Below, piece after piece: positions 34,123 through 47,268 of a stretch of 64,000 nucleotides of DNA. The DNA lies in the NCBI RefSeq assembly GCF_901827205.1, contig NZ_LR594675.1, positions 6,318,001 to 6,382,000 of the forward strand, read 5' to 3'. Each line of letters opens with the position of its first letter. Position 1 is the stretch's first letter. The notes beneath the pieces are model-generated. The model worked only from the letters and a program-made list of their open reading frames with translations. It was not told the origin of the DNA and searched no databases. The DNA comes from Variovorax sp. PBS-H4. GTDB taxonomy: Bacteria; Pseudomonadota; Gammaproteobacteria; Burkholderiales; Burkholderiaceae_C. The translations under genes and the position numbers were made by a program.

Positions 34123-36798
34123 CTACGTGAGGTCGACGATCTGCATCAACCCGAGCTTGACCAGCACGGCATTGCCGAGCTTTCTGTTCGGCAAGCTCCA
34201 GCCTGACACGTTGCTTCGAATGAGTTGGGCAAAGGGCACGAGACACAGCGGAAATCCGTCAGGCAGCAGCTCGAGCAGATCCTTGTGCTTCGGGGCACGC
34301 CGGCCCGTGAGGAAAAGCGTCGCGAGGTACCCGCCAGGTATCGGATCCGAAGCCTGCCAATTGCGTGCCATCGTGAGCAGTGTTTCGTACTGGGCGGGTG
34401 TTAGTTTGCCGTAGACCACACGTTCGATGGCCTGGGCGCCGGTCGTGACAGTGGGGTCCGACTTCAGGTTCCTGATGGCCGCCTGCTTATTCGAATAAGA
34501 CGAGTATTGCTGGAACGCATGCAACATCACCTGCTGAGACGCGAGAACCGCCGGGTCGCTCGAGGTCTGCGAAATTCGCTTTTCGACGTTGCCAGGAGGA
34601 CGCAAGACCCATGTCCCCGCCGCTTCGACGGGGCGAGACGCTTGAGCTGCGCCCAGGACGAGCTTGGGTGAAGTGACCCGGACGACACGAGGCGTCACCG
34701 TCAGCGCGCGCGCAAACCCGGCGCGTTTCATGTGTTCGTCAGGAGCGAGTCTCTTGAACAGCGCCTGTTGCCCGTTCAAGACCTCCCACAAGGAACGCCG
34801 CGACCTGGTCGCGCTGTCGAACGCAAGCCATTCGCCCGAGGCGGCGCGCGCCACGGCCACCACCATGGGGTCGGTTCCCGTCCACAAGATGGCCTCGGTG
34901 CTTCCGAGTGTATCGAGCCAGCTCACGATCTCCTGGCTACGGCCAAGCCCCTCCGGAACCCTCTTTTGGTGACTGGCAGCATGGGGCAGAGAAAGGCTGC
35001 CGCGGCAGAACGCCGCCGCAAAGTCTGCGTCGATCTGGCGCGCCGCGTCCTCCCTGCCATTCAAGGGGAGCGACTTCGCAAGTTCGATGATGGGTTGCCT
35101 GTTAAGCAAGACCCCGAGCGCCTCGCAGGTCCTCCAGAAAAGCTCGATGGCCATCAGCTTCACGTACTTCGACAGCGGATGGTCGCCGTCGCCCCGAATG
35201 GCCATGTAGACGCCGCCTTGCAGGCTCTCGAGGTAGTCCTGAAGGCTCGGAAGCCAGCGTTTGGCCGCCGTGTCATCCGGGGCCATCGACTCCAGTTCGA
35301 AACACACGCCGTTCACATTGATCAAGGCCGTGTAGTGGTGGGTCTGGTGGACTTGCGAGTCGCCGAATTGCAGGTTGGTGGGGCCTTTGAAAACGATCGC
35401 GAGATCCAGATGGGCTTCGAGTTCGGGCATCAGCGCATGCCACTGTCGAGGCATGAGCCGCAGCCTCTGCATGGGATATCCGTCAGGCGTCTGGATGGCG
35501 TCGATGCGGCTCAGTTCCTGGGCTTCGTTGGGCAGGGAAAGCTTTTCAAACGGAAGCTCGGGGCGGTGCAGCGCCAGCCAGTTGGTCCAGCCGTTGTTGA
35601 AGGCATGCTGCAGACAGCGCAAGCCTGCCTGGAACTCGAAGTCAACGCTCAACATGGCGCGCGCACTGGCGGCCATGTGCAGTCCTTGAACGCGCGCCGC
35701 TTGTTGTTGCGTGTGTTGCGCGGGGTCGCCGAATGTCCTGGTTGCAGGGGGTTGTTCCAGATCCTCAGGGCCCCGCTTTCTGTTGCCGGGGCCGAGCTTA
35801 TCGAGTGCCACGTGCACGTGATGCTGGATCCGTTGATTCATGTGCTGGGGCCCCTCTTCACCCAGGCAGAACGAGTGACCGAGCACGGCGCAGTAGGCAG
35901 TGCCGATGGCCTTCGCCAAATCCTTCTTGTTGTCCTCTGTCAATGGCACCTTTGTGTCCGCCGCTCGAACAAGCAGTCTGTCGAGCCAACGCGCCGATGC
36001 GCTCAGCAAAGGCGCCAGCGGGTCGTGCGCCTCCGCGAGTTGCTCGGCCACTTCCATGTCGATCGCGTTCAGCGTGCCGCTGAACAGCGAATCGTTGTGC
36101 AATGTCCGCCCCTGGAAGCATTCATGCGCCGTCATGCTTTGATACAGCTGCCGCGCTTGATACGGGTCTGGAATGCGCTCGCCGGCGGGGAATCGTCTTG
36201 CTATTTCACGCGCAGCGAATTTGGCCAGGGTCAGCACGTCCGGCAGCGACAGACACGAGCGCATGCGGTCGACTTCCCGCTGCAGTGTTTCGACGACGGC
36301 TCGAGGTGAAGACGAACAGGGCGGCTCCTCTGCGCCCAGCTTGCGCAGGGAGCTCGAGTCAAAGCCCTTCCGCAGGCCCTTCATGACGTCCGCACTCAGT
36401 CGAAGCGCGTCGCGCAGCGCAGCGACGTCCACCTCGCATCGATCGCTCTCGATCGCCTTGATGATGAACGCACGCGTCTCCGGGTCTTCGCTGTGCAACA
36501 GCCGCACCAACAGTTGGTGGACGTTGGCGGGCCCGCCTGCCGAAACCTCAGGTGCCACGAGCACGGTGCCATCGGCGCGGATCTGGAAGCCCGGCCGGCC
36601 GTAGACCATCGGCGGCTTGTTTTCCTGAGGTGTGGGAGTGGGGCGAAGCGGTTTCTGTCCGCCGGAAATGATTTGCAAGGAAGTGAGTCGCACGGTGGAT
36701 GTTCCCGAAGAAGCCTTTTTGGCTCGGTGCTGCTGAGTAACGGGGGAGCACGGAAGATTCCCGCGCCAAGAAATGGGCAAGGAACTGCGCTTTCCCAT
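34123..36798 (-). CDS. large protein with a Josephin-like cysteine peptidase core, effector candidate
   Basis: An 891-residue protein of no family I can name as a whole. The start is chosen because AGGAGG lies 6 bases before the ATG; a frame 34 codons longer has no such site. Residues 390-402 read QAGLRCLQHAFNN, matching the ataxin-3 Josephin site (QEGSLCAQHCLNN) with the oxyanion Gln five residues before the catalytic Cys. About 90 residues later HHYTALINVNGVCFELESMA aligns with Josephin HWFTV...WFNLNS, giving His488 and an acidic Glu503 exactly 15 residues on, and YLESLQGGVYMAIRGDGD matches the following helix-strand. This implies a papain-fold peptidase, possibly a deubiquitinase. The first ~65 residues are Ser/Thr/Pro/Gln-rich and basic without a signal peptide, like type III effector leaders. 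Composition is less GC-rich than its neighbours. No secretion genes are in the window. Confidence 0.6.
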   Translation of the reverse strand: MGKRSSLPISWRGNLPCSPVTQQHRAKKASSGTSTVRLTSLQIISGGQKPLRPTPTPQENKPPMVYGRPGFQIRADGTVLVAPEVSAGGPANVHQLLVRLLHSEDPETRAFIIKAIESDRCEVDVAALRDALRLSADVMKGLRKGFDSSSLRKLGAEEPPCSSSPRAVVETLQREVDRMRSCLSLPDVLTLAKFAAREIARRFPAGERIPDPYQARQLYQSMTAHECFQGRTLHNDSLFSGTLNAIDMEVAEQLAEAHDPLAPLLSASARWLDRLLVRAADTKVPLTEDNKKDLAKAIGTAYCAVLGHSFCLGEEGPQHMNQRIQHHVHVALDKLGPGNRKRGPEDLEQPPATRTFGDPAQHTQQQAARVQGLHMAASARAMLSVDFEFQAGLRCLQHAFNNGWTNWLALHRPELPFEKLSLPNEAQELSRIDAIQTPDGYPMQRLRLMPRQWHALMPELEAHLDLAIVFKGPTNLQFGDSQVHQTHHYTALINVNGVCFELESMAPDDTAAKRWLPSLQDYLESLQGGVYMAIRGDGDHPLSKYVKLMAIELFWRTCEALGVLLNRQPIIELAKSLPLNGREDAARQIDADFAAAFCRGSLSLPHAASHQKRVPEGLGRSQEIVSWLDTLGSTEAILWTGTDPMVVAVARAASGEWLAFDSATRSRRSLWEVLNGQQALFKRLAPDEHMKRAGFARALTVTPRVVRVTSPKLVLGAAQASRPVEAAGTWVLRPPGNVEKRISQTSSDPAVLASQQVMLHAFQQYSSYSNKQAAIRNLKSDPTVTTGAQAIERVVYGKLTPAQYETLLTMARNWQASDPIPGGYLATLFLTGRRAPKHKDLLELLPDGFPLCLVPFAQLIRSNVSGWSLPNRKLGNAVLVKLGLMQIVDLT

Positions 36799-36935
36799 CC
36801 TCAACCTCCTGTCAGACAAAGTCACCATCGAACTGACGAATATCACCGGCGTGTTGCAGCGCAACATGATGACAAAAAGGCAGCGCTCGTTGCGTCGCAC
36901 GATGCCCCCCCTTCAACCGCAGGGCGCTCCCATAC

Positions 36936-42177
<5,242 letters not shown>

Positions 42178-42197
<20 letters not shown>

Positions 42198-42771
42198 AAG
42201 GCTTGCTCAGGAAGGGCGAGCCCTTTTCTCCGAAACGCCAGGGCACGTCGGCCGCCTTGGTGATGCCGATGCGCGGGCCGGTCTCGACCACCACCGCCGG
42301 GTGATCGTCCGGCGCGGCGAGCAGCGCGAAGGGCGGCCGGTCGAGCCGCTTGCCGTTGAAGCCGGCATCGATTGCCAGCGCCTGCCCAACGCGGCCGGGC
42401 CCCGCGCACAGCAAGCGCACGTCATCCATGCCGCGCCGCGCGCGCATGCGTTCGAGCCCCGCGGTTGGCGCCAGCGCGCGGATCAGCACTCCGGCGCCAT
42501 GGCCTTCCTCGCGGCAGACGAAATTGAGGCACCAATGGATGCCGTAGGAACGGTAGACATAGGCGCGGCCGGGTGGCCCGAACATCGCAGCATTGCGCGG
42601 AGTGAGGCCGCCGAAGGTGTGCGAAGCCGGGTCGTCCCGGTCATAGGCTTCGGTCTCGACGATGCGGCCGCCGACGCCCCCGACGAGCAGCACCAGGCCG
42701 ATCAGGCGCGGTGCCACTTCGTGCGACGGTGCGAGGAAATCGATGTCGGCGGCAATGCGTGTTTGGCTCAC
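42178..42771 (-). CDS. DNA-3-methyladenine glycosylase (Mpg/AAG type)
   Basis: A 197-residue base-excision repair glycosylase that removes alkylated purines. LLVGGVGGRIVETEAYDRDD contains the catalytic Glu; RNAAMFGPPGRAYVYRSYGI and CLNFVCREEGHGAGVLIRAL are the family signatures, and LLCAGPGRVGQAL follows. Its 3' end overlaps the synthetase tail-to-tail by 20 bases, and its ATG overlaps the TetR stop by 4 bases, so it is co-transcribed with the regulator. Confidence 0.9.
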
Positions 42772-43424
42772 AGTCCCTTTTCCACCATTTCGAGGAGCTT
42801 GCGGCCCAGTTCGTCGGTTTGCTCGCGGGGCACGCCGCGCAGAGGTCCGTCGATGATCAGGAGCGCCAGGCCATGGACCGCCGACCAGGCCAGGAACTCG
42901 GCGCCGGGACGGCGTTCAGGCGGCAGGAGACCCGCGGCCACCATCTGGTCCAGCGAAGCGCCGAGCAGCTGGAAAGGATTGAGCCCGCTCGCGCCGCCCT
43001 TGGCGTCGTCGGGGGGATCCTGCAGCGCCACGGGTGCACCGAAGGCGGTGCGGAACAGGCCCGTCTGTTCCTGGGCGAATCGCAGGTAGCCGGCGCCGAT
43101 CGCGCGAACGCTCGCGCGCGCAATGTCGGCAGCGGAACCGTCGCGGGGCACCGCGGCGAGCTCGGCCTCCATGGCCCCGGCGGCGGCAGACAGGGCTGCC
43201 GCGCGCACCGCCAGCAGCAGCGCCTGACGGCTGGCGAAATGCCGGTAGGCCGCATTGGGCACAACGCCGGCACGCCGCGTGGCTTCGCGCAGCACCACCG
43301 CCTCGGGGCCGCCTTGTCGCGCCAGCTCGACCCCCGCCTCCAGCAACGCCCGGCGCAGATCGCCGTGGCGATAGGTGTTGCGTGGCGGGGGCGTGGTGCC
43401 AGGGAGTGTATTTTCGTTTTCCAT
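42768..43424 (-). CDS. TetR-family transcriptional regulator
   Basis: A 218-residue repressor. RHGDLRRALLEAGVELARQG, AVVLREATRRAGVVPNAAYR and HFASRQALLLAV are the TetR helix-turn-helix; the rest is a helical ligand-binding domain with a WHG-type C-terminus (FLAWSAVHGLALLII). The start MENENTLPG is given; an upstream in-frame ATG and GTG lie within the operator-like repeats. It is divergent from the VOC genes and co-directional with mpg. Confidence 0.85.
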   Translation of the reverse strand: MENENTLPGTTPPPRNTYRHGDLRRALLEAGVELARQGGPEAVVLREATRRAGVVPNAAYRHFASRQALLLAVRAAALSAAAGAMEAELAAVPRDGSAADIARASVRAIGAGYLRFAQEQTGLFRTAFGAPVALQDPPDDAKGGASGLNPFQLLGASLDQMVAAGLLPPERRPGAEFLAWSAVHGLALLIIDGPLRGVPREQTDELGRKLLEMVEKGL

Positions 43425-43472
43425 GTGGACGCCGTCCATTATCTTTGCTATTGTTTTGTGGACGTTGTACAC
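43424..43472. promoter_or_regulatory. two operator-like repeats between TetR and VOC genes
   Basis: TGTGGACGCCGTCCAT (43424-43439) and TGTGGACGTTGTACAC (43457-43472) are direct copies of the same partly palindromic 16-mer, 33 bases apart (about three helical turns). The first overlaps the TetR start codon. The arrangement suits cooperative binding by two TetR dimers controlling both directions. Confidence 0.6.
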
Positions 43473-43522
43473 AACAACGGAATTTTTCCTCCCTGACCCC
43501 AGCTCTTTCCAAAGGAACCGCC

Positions 43523-43930
43523 GTGAGCACCAAGATCTTCGTGAATCTCCCCGTCAAGAACCTCGAGAAGTCGAAGGCCTTCTACGGGGCGCTGGGCTAC
43601 AGCTTCGACCCGCGCTTCACCAACGAGCAGGGTGCCTGCCTGGTGATCAGCGACGACATCTACGTGATGCTGCTGGTCGAGAGTTTCTTCAAGACCTTCA
43701 CCCCCAAGGCCATCGCCGATGCGTCGAAGAGCACGGAGGTGCTGCTGTGCCTGTCGTGCGAAAGCCGCGCCGAGGTCGAGGCCCAGGTCGCCAAGGCGCT
43801 GCGTGCCGGCGGCAGCACGCCGACCGAGGCGAAGGACCACGGCTTCATGTACCAGCACGGCTTCCAGGACCTCGACGGCCACATGTGGGAGCTCGCATAC
43901 ATGGACATGAGCGCCTTCCCGCAGGCCTGA
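43523..43930 (+). CDS. VOC (glyoxalase-fold) family protein
   Basis: A 135-residue single-domain protein of the vicinal oxygen chelate superfamily. IFVNLPVKNLEKSKAFYGAL at the start, LVISDDIYVMLL in the middle and GFQDLDGHMWELAYMD at the end carry the betaalphabetabetabeta repeats and the terminal metal-binding Glu. The start is GTG with AAAGGA six bases upstream. It lies under the presumed control of the divergent TetR. Relatives include lactoylglutathione lyases and resistance proteins; the reaction is unknown. Confidence 0.85.
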   Translation: MSTKIFVNLPVKNLEKSKAFYGALGYSFDPRFTNEQGACLVISDDIYVMLLVESFFKTFTPKAIADASKSTEVLLCLSCESRAEVEAQVAKALRAGGSTPTEAKDHGFMYQHGFQDLDGHMWELAYMDMSAFPQA

Positions 43931-43985
43931 GCGCCGCACGAATCGAATCCCTCACCCGCCCCACCACCACGCAAAGGAGATTGCC

Positions 43986-44429
43986 ATGCATGTCCAGCCC
44001 TACCTCTTCTTCGAAGGCCGCTGCGAGGAGGCACTCGAGTTCTACCGCACCCGCCTCGGCGCCGAAGTGACGATGCTGATGCGGTTCAAGGACAGCCCCG
44101 TCCCCACCGGCAACGCCGAGATGTGCGCCGGCGCCGAAATGTCCGGCCCGCCCCCCGAGAACAACGTGATGCACGCCGAGTTCAAGATCGGCGACACCAC
44201 GCTGCTGGCCTCTGACGGAATGGCCAAGGACGCGCCCGTCTTCCGCGGCTTCTCGCTGTCCCTGACGGCGGCGGACGAAGCCGATGCCAAGCGCAGGTTC
44301 GCGGCGCTCGGCGAGGGCGGCCAGGTGCAGATGCCGCTCGGGCCGACCTTCTTCTCGCCCTGCTTCGGCATGGTGCAGGACCGCTTCGGGGTCGGGTGGA
44401 TGGTGATCGTGCCAGGGCCGAAGGCCTGA
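43986..44429 (+). CDS. PhnB-like VOC family protein
   Basis: A 147-residue protein of the PhnB/DUF1428-like VOC group. MHVQPYLFFEGRCEEALEFY, NNVMHAEFKIGDTTLLASDG, GFSLSLTAADEADAKRRFAA and FGMVQDRFGVGWMV are typical. GGAGATTGCC before the ATG supports the start. It follows the first VOC gene by 55 bases, so the two are probably co-transcribed. Function beyond the fold is not known. Confidence 0.85.
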   Translation: MHVQPYLFFEGRCEEALEFYRTRLGAEVTMLMRFKDSPVPTGNAEMCAGAEMSGPPPENNVMHAEFKIGDTTLLASDGMAKDAPVFRGFSLSLTAADEADAKRRFAALGEGGQVQMPLGPTFFSPCFGMVQDRFGVGWMVIVPGPKA

Positions 44430-44489
44430 GCGGTTTCGAACCACAAGACGGCCGACCATCGTCGGCTGCAAGGCGCTTTCCATGAGGCC

Positions 44490-44519
44490 CCCGTCCGCGG
44501 ACGGGTCGCTTTAAAGCGA
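44490..44519. repeat. two abutting perfect palindromes
   Basis: CCCGTCCGCGGACGGG (16 bp) is followed without a gap by TCGCTTTAAAGCGA (14 bp). The second overlaps the stop codon of the small reverse-strand frame at 44511-44639. Either could fold as a hairpin for the end of the VOC transcript or of the small gene, or bind a protein. Confidence 0.55.
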
Positions 44520-44639
44520 TTCGTGCCTGTTGCGGCGCGAGCGCGCCAGAGCCAGGACTTCGATCAAGCCCCAAAGGACGGCAGCACCGAGTCCGCGCAG
44601 GCCGTCGGTCGTAGGGGGCCAGAAGTGGGAAGCGTGCAT
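44511..44639 (-). CDS. 42-residue membrane protein candidate
   Basis: A short reverse-strand frame beginning MHASHFWPPTTDGLRGLGAA, continuing through the hydrophobic VLWGLIEVLALA and ending in a basic tail (RSRRNRHESL). One membrane helix followed by a positive tail is a common small-protein layout, and the positive-inside rule places the tail in the cytoplasm. The frame is open upstream as far as a stop ~15 codons before the Met. There is no convincing ribosome binding site. It accounts for much of the 330 bases between the VOC and peptidase genes. Confidence 0.4.
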   Translation of the reverse strand: MHASHFWPPTTDGLRGLGAAVLWGLIEVLALARSRRNRHESL

Positions 44640-44757
44640 GGTCTCGAGAATGCCGTCGATGGGTAGAGCCGTCTTGCAACCCTAAAAGCTTTGCATGACA
44701 AGTTGATGGCATGCATTGCCGCTATCCTGCGCGCACCCCTTTCCCGGATGCCGACGC

Positions 44758-45777
44758 GTGAACTCCCCGGACTTGCCCGAATTGCTGGAGCTGGCGCAGC
44801 TGGTCCAGCTGGCCGGTACGCAAGTGGAGGTGCGCACCATGTGCGAAGTGGCGGCCGGCGAGAGGCGCTTCCCCATTCAGGCCTTTCTGCTCGGCAGCAC
44901 GCGAGCAGACGCTCCGGCCGTCGGCTTCTTCGGCGGCGTGCACGGCCTGGAACGCATCGGCGCGCAGGTCGTGATCGCCTACCTGCGCAGCCTCGTGATG
45001 CGGCTCGCCTGGGACGAGACGCTGCACCGCCAGCTCGATACGATGCGCCTGGTCTTCATGCCCCTGGTGAATCCCGGTGGCACGTGGCTCGGCACGCGCG
45101 CCAATCCCAACGGCGTCGATCTGATGCGCAATGCGCCGGTCGAATCGAAGGAGCATGTGCCGTACCTGATCGGCGGCCAGCGCATCAGCGCGAAGCTGCC
45201 CTGGTACCGCGGCGCGCCCGACGAGCCGATGCAATGCGAGAGCGCCGCGCTGTGCATGCTGGTCGAGGCCGAGCTGCTGGGCCGGCCGCTCAGCGTGGCG
45301 GTGGACTGCCATTCGGGCTTCGGCCTGAGCGACCGCATCTGGTTCCCGTATGCGCACACCACGCGGCCCATCGGGCACCTGGCGGAAATGCACGCGCTCT
45401 GCGAGATCCTCGACCAGAGCCTGCTGCACCATCGCTACAAGCTGGAGCCGCAGAGCCGTCAGTACCTGGCCCATGGCGATCTCTGGGACCACCTCTACCT
45501 CGGTGCCAGGCGCCGGGCCGGGAGTGTCTTTCTGCCGGTGACGCTGGAGATGGGATCGTGGCTTTGGGTCAAGAAGAACCCGCGCCAGCTCTTCTCGCGC
45601 CATGGCATCTTCAACCCGGTGATCGAGCACCGGCACCAACGCGTGCTGCGCCAGCACATGGCGTGGCTGGACTTCATCACCCGCGCCGTCGGCAGCCACG
45701 AACGCTGGCTGCCCACCGGCGCGCAACGGGCGCAGCACGAGCAGCAGGCGAAGGCGCGCTGGTACGGGGGGCACTGA
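44758..45777 (+). CDS. M14-like zinc carboxypeptidase family protein
   Basis: A ~339-residue protein with the M14/succinylglutamate-desuccinylase-like fold. FFGGVHGLERIGAQVV provides the HxxE zinc pair, LVFMPLVNPGGTWLGTRANP is the substrate-contact region with NPxG and the R-x-N element, and VAVDCHSGFGLSD holds the third zinc ligand. The GTG start is preferred because it begins at the family's natural N-terminus; an in-frame ATG lies 14 codons upstream. The next gene overlaps the stop by one base, so a peptidase and a hydrolase are made together. No signal peptide is seen; the substrate may be a small acyl-amino acid. Confidence 0.75.
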   Translation: MNSPDLPELLELAQLVQLAGTQVEVRTMCEVAAGERRFPIQAFLLGSTRADAPAVGFFGGVHGLERIGAQVVIAYLRSLVMRLAWDETLHRQLDTMRLVFMPLVNPGGTWLGTRANPNGVDLMRNAPVESKEHVPYLIGGQRISAKLPWYRGAPDEPMQCESAALCMLVEAELLGRPLSVAVDCHSGFGLSDRIWFPYAHTTRPIGHLAEMHALCEILDQSLLHHRYKLEPQSRQYLAHGDLWDHLYLGARRRAGSVFLPVTLEMGSWLWVKKNPRQLFSRHGIFNPVIEHRHQRVLRQHMAWLDFITRAVGSHERWLPTGAQRAQHEQQAKARWYGGH

Positions 45778-46574
45778 TGGACACCTGGGTGCTGATGCGC
45801 GGACTCACGCGAGAGAGCGGGCATTGGGGGCGCTTCATCGGCCTGCTGGAGGACGCCTTTCCGGCCGCGCGGATCGTGGCACTGGACCTCCCCGGCAACG
45901 GGCGGCTGAACCAGCTGCGCAGCCCGGCGCGCATCGGGGCCGCGATGGAAACCTGCCGTGAGCAGCTGCGCGCGCTCGGCATCGCGCCGCCTTATCGCCT
46001 GCTCGGGATGTCGCTGGGCGCGATGGTGGCGGTGGACTGGGCGGTGCAGCACCCGCGCGAGCTCGAAGCCTGCGTGCTGATCAACACCAGCCTGCGCCCG
46101 TTCAGTCCGTTCTACGAGCGCCTGCGCCCGGCCAACTACGGCGCCCTGCTCGGCCTGGCCTTCGGGCGCCAGAACGCTCGCGAGCGCGAGGCGACCATCC
46201 TGCGGCTCACCACCCGCCATGCCGGCGGCGGCACGGCGGTGCTCGACGACTGGACGGCGATCCGCGAGGCACGGCCGGTGTCGCCGTCAAACGCGGTGCG
46301 CCAGGTGCTGTCCGCCGCGCGCTACAGGGCGCCGCGGCAGGTCCCTTCCGTGCCGCTGCTGGTGGTGGCGAGCGCCCGCGACGGCCTGGTCAGCCCGAAC
46401 TGCTCGAGGAGGCTGGCGCGCCAGTGGGGCGCCGAAATCGCGGAGCACCCCAGCGCCGGCCACGACCTGCCCCTGGATGACGGGCCGTGGCTTGCGGCGC
46501 AAATGGCGCGCTGGGCCGCGCGGGGCATCAGGCGGGCAGCAGTTGCTCCGCCAGGGCGTCCAGACGCGCCTTGA
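45777..46574 (+). CDS. alpha/beta-fold hydrolase
   Basis: A 265-residue serine hydrolase. MDTWVLMRGLTRESGHWGRF opens the fold, RLLGMSLGAMVAVDWAVQHP holds the nucleophile (GMSLG), VVASARDGLVSP the acidic residue and HPSAGHDLPLDD the catalytic His. It starts within the stop of the M14-like gene (TGATG). Its 3' end overlaps the convergent YgjP-like gene by 47 bases, an unusually long tail-to-tail overlap. Substrate unknown. Confidence 0.8.
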   Translation: MDTWVLMRGLTRESGHWGRFIGLLEDAFPAARIVALDLPGNGRLNQLRSPARIGAAMETCREQLRALGIAPPYRLLGMSLGAMVAVDWAVQHPRELEACVLINTSLRPFSPFYERLRPANYGALLGLAFGRQNAREREATILRLTTRHAGGGTAVLDDWTAIREARPVSPSNAVRQVLSAARYRAPRQVPSVPLLVVASARDGLVSPNCSRRLARQWGAEIAEHPSAGHDLPLDDGPWLAAQMARWAARGIRRAAVAPPGRPDAP

Positions 46575-47268
46575 CCCGGCGCCAGTCCGGCATCCGTGTG
46601 TCCAGCAGCCGGCAGAAGCGCGGCCCGTGGTTGTGCTCGCCAAGATGGCACAGCTCGTGAAGGAGCACGTAGTCGATGCACTCGCACGGCGCCTTGACGA
46701 GATTCGGGTTGAGCGTGAGCCGCCCCGCCGGCGAGCAGCTGCCCCATCGCTTCTTCGTGACGCGCAGCTGCATCGGCGGCGGCGTGCGGACCCAGCTCAG
46801 CGTGTGCGCAAGGACGGCGAGGCGCGCGGCCAGCACCCCGCCGGCGCGCTTTCGGTACCAGGCGTCGAGCAATGCCTGCACGCGCGCGGTATCGGCCTTT
46901 GCCACCGCGACTTCAATGCGCGCGCCGTGCAAGCGCACGTTGCCATCCCGGCCTTCGTCCACGACGACTTTGAGCACGTAGCGCCGGCCGAGATAGAACA
47001 GGGATTCGCCGCTGGCATGCGCACGCGGCAGCGCATTTGCAAGACGCGCCCGAGCCGCCGCGACCTGAGCGCTGATCCAGCGTGCGCGCCGCTGCACGGC
47101 CGCCTGGACCACGGCGTCGGGTGTTTGCTCGGAAACGTCGACCACGACGCGCCCGTCGGGTTCGACATGAATGGCCATGCGCTGTGCCCTGCGCACAGGA
47201 TGGACGCGCACGCTGAACGCAATCCGTTCGTCGCCGTAGCGAAGGCTTCGAAAGCCCGCATCGCTCAT
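46528..47268 (-). CDS. YgjP-like (DUF45) metallopeptidase of the hsd operon
   Basis: A 246-residue predicted zinc metal-dependent hydrolase. LLHELCHLGEHNHGPRF is the HExxH-x-n-H active site; KKRWGSCSPAGRLTLNPNLV is the conserved upstream motif. The ATG overlaps the HsdR stop by 4 bases, so it belongs to the restriction operon. Genes of this family are frequently attached to type I restriction operons; the reason is not established. No membrane segment is visible. Confidence 0.85.
   Translation of the reverse strand: MSDAGFRSLRYGDERIAFSVRVHPVRRAQRMAIHVEPDGRVVVDVSEQTPDAVVQAAVQRRARWISAQVAAARARLANALPRAHASGESLFYLGRRYVLKVVVDEGRDGNVRLHGARIEVAVAKADTARVQALLDAWYRKRAGGVLAARLAVLAHTLSWVRTPPPMQLRVTKKRWGSCSPAGRLTLNPNLVKAPCECIDYVLLHELCHLGEHNHGPRFCRLLDTRMPDWRRVKARLDALAEQLLPA

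Noticed and set aside
34732..36309. A 525-codon forward open frame opposite the Josephin-like gene
   Set aside because: The reverse strand has a ribosome binding site and a coherent fold; the forward frame has neither.
36799..36900. A longer start for the Josephin-like protein, adding 34 codons
   Set aside because: There is no ribosome binding site there, whereas AGGAGG sits 6 bases before the chosen ATG, and the extra residues are not like the rest.
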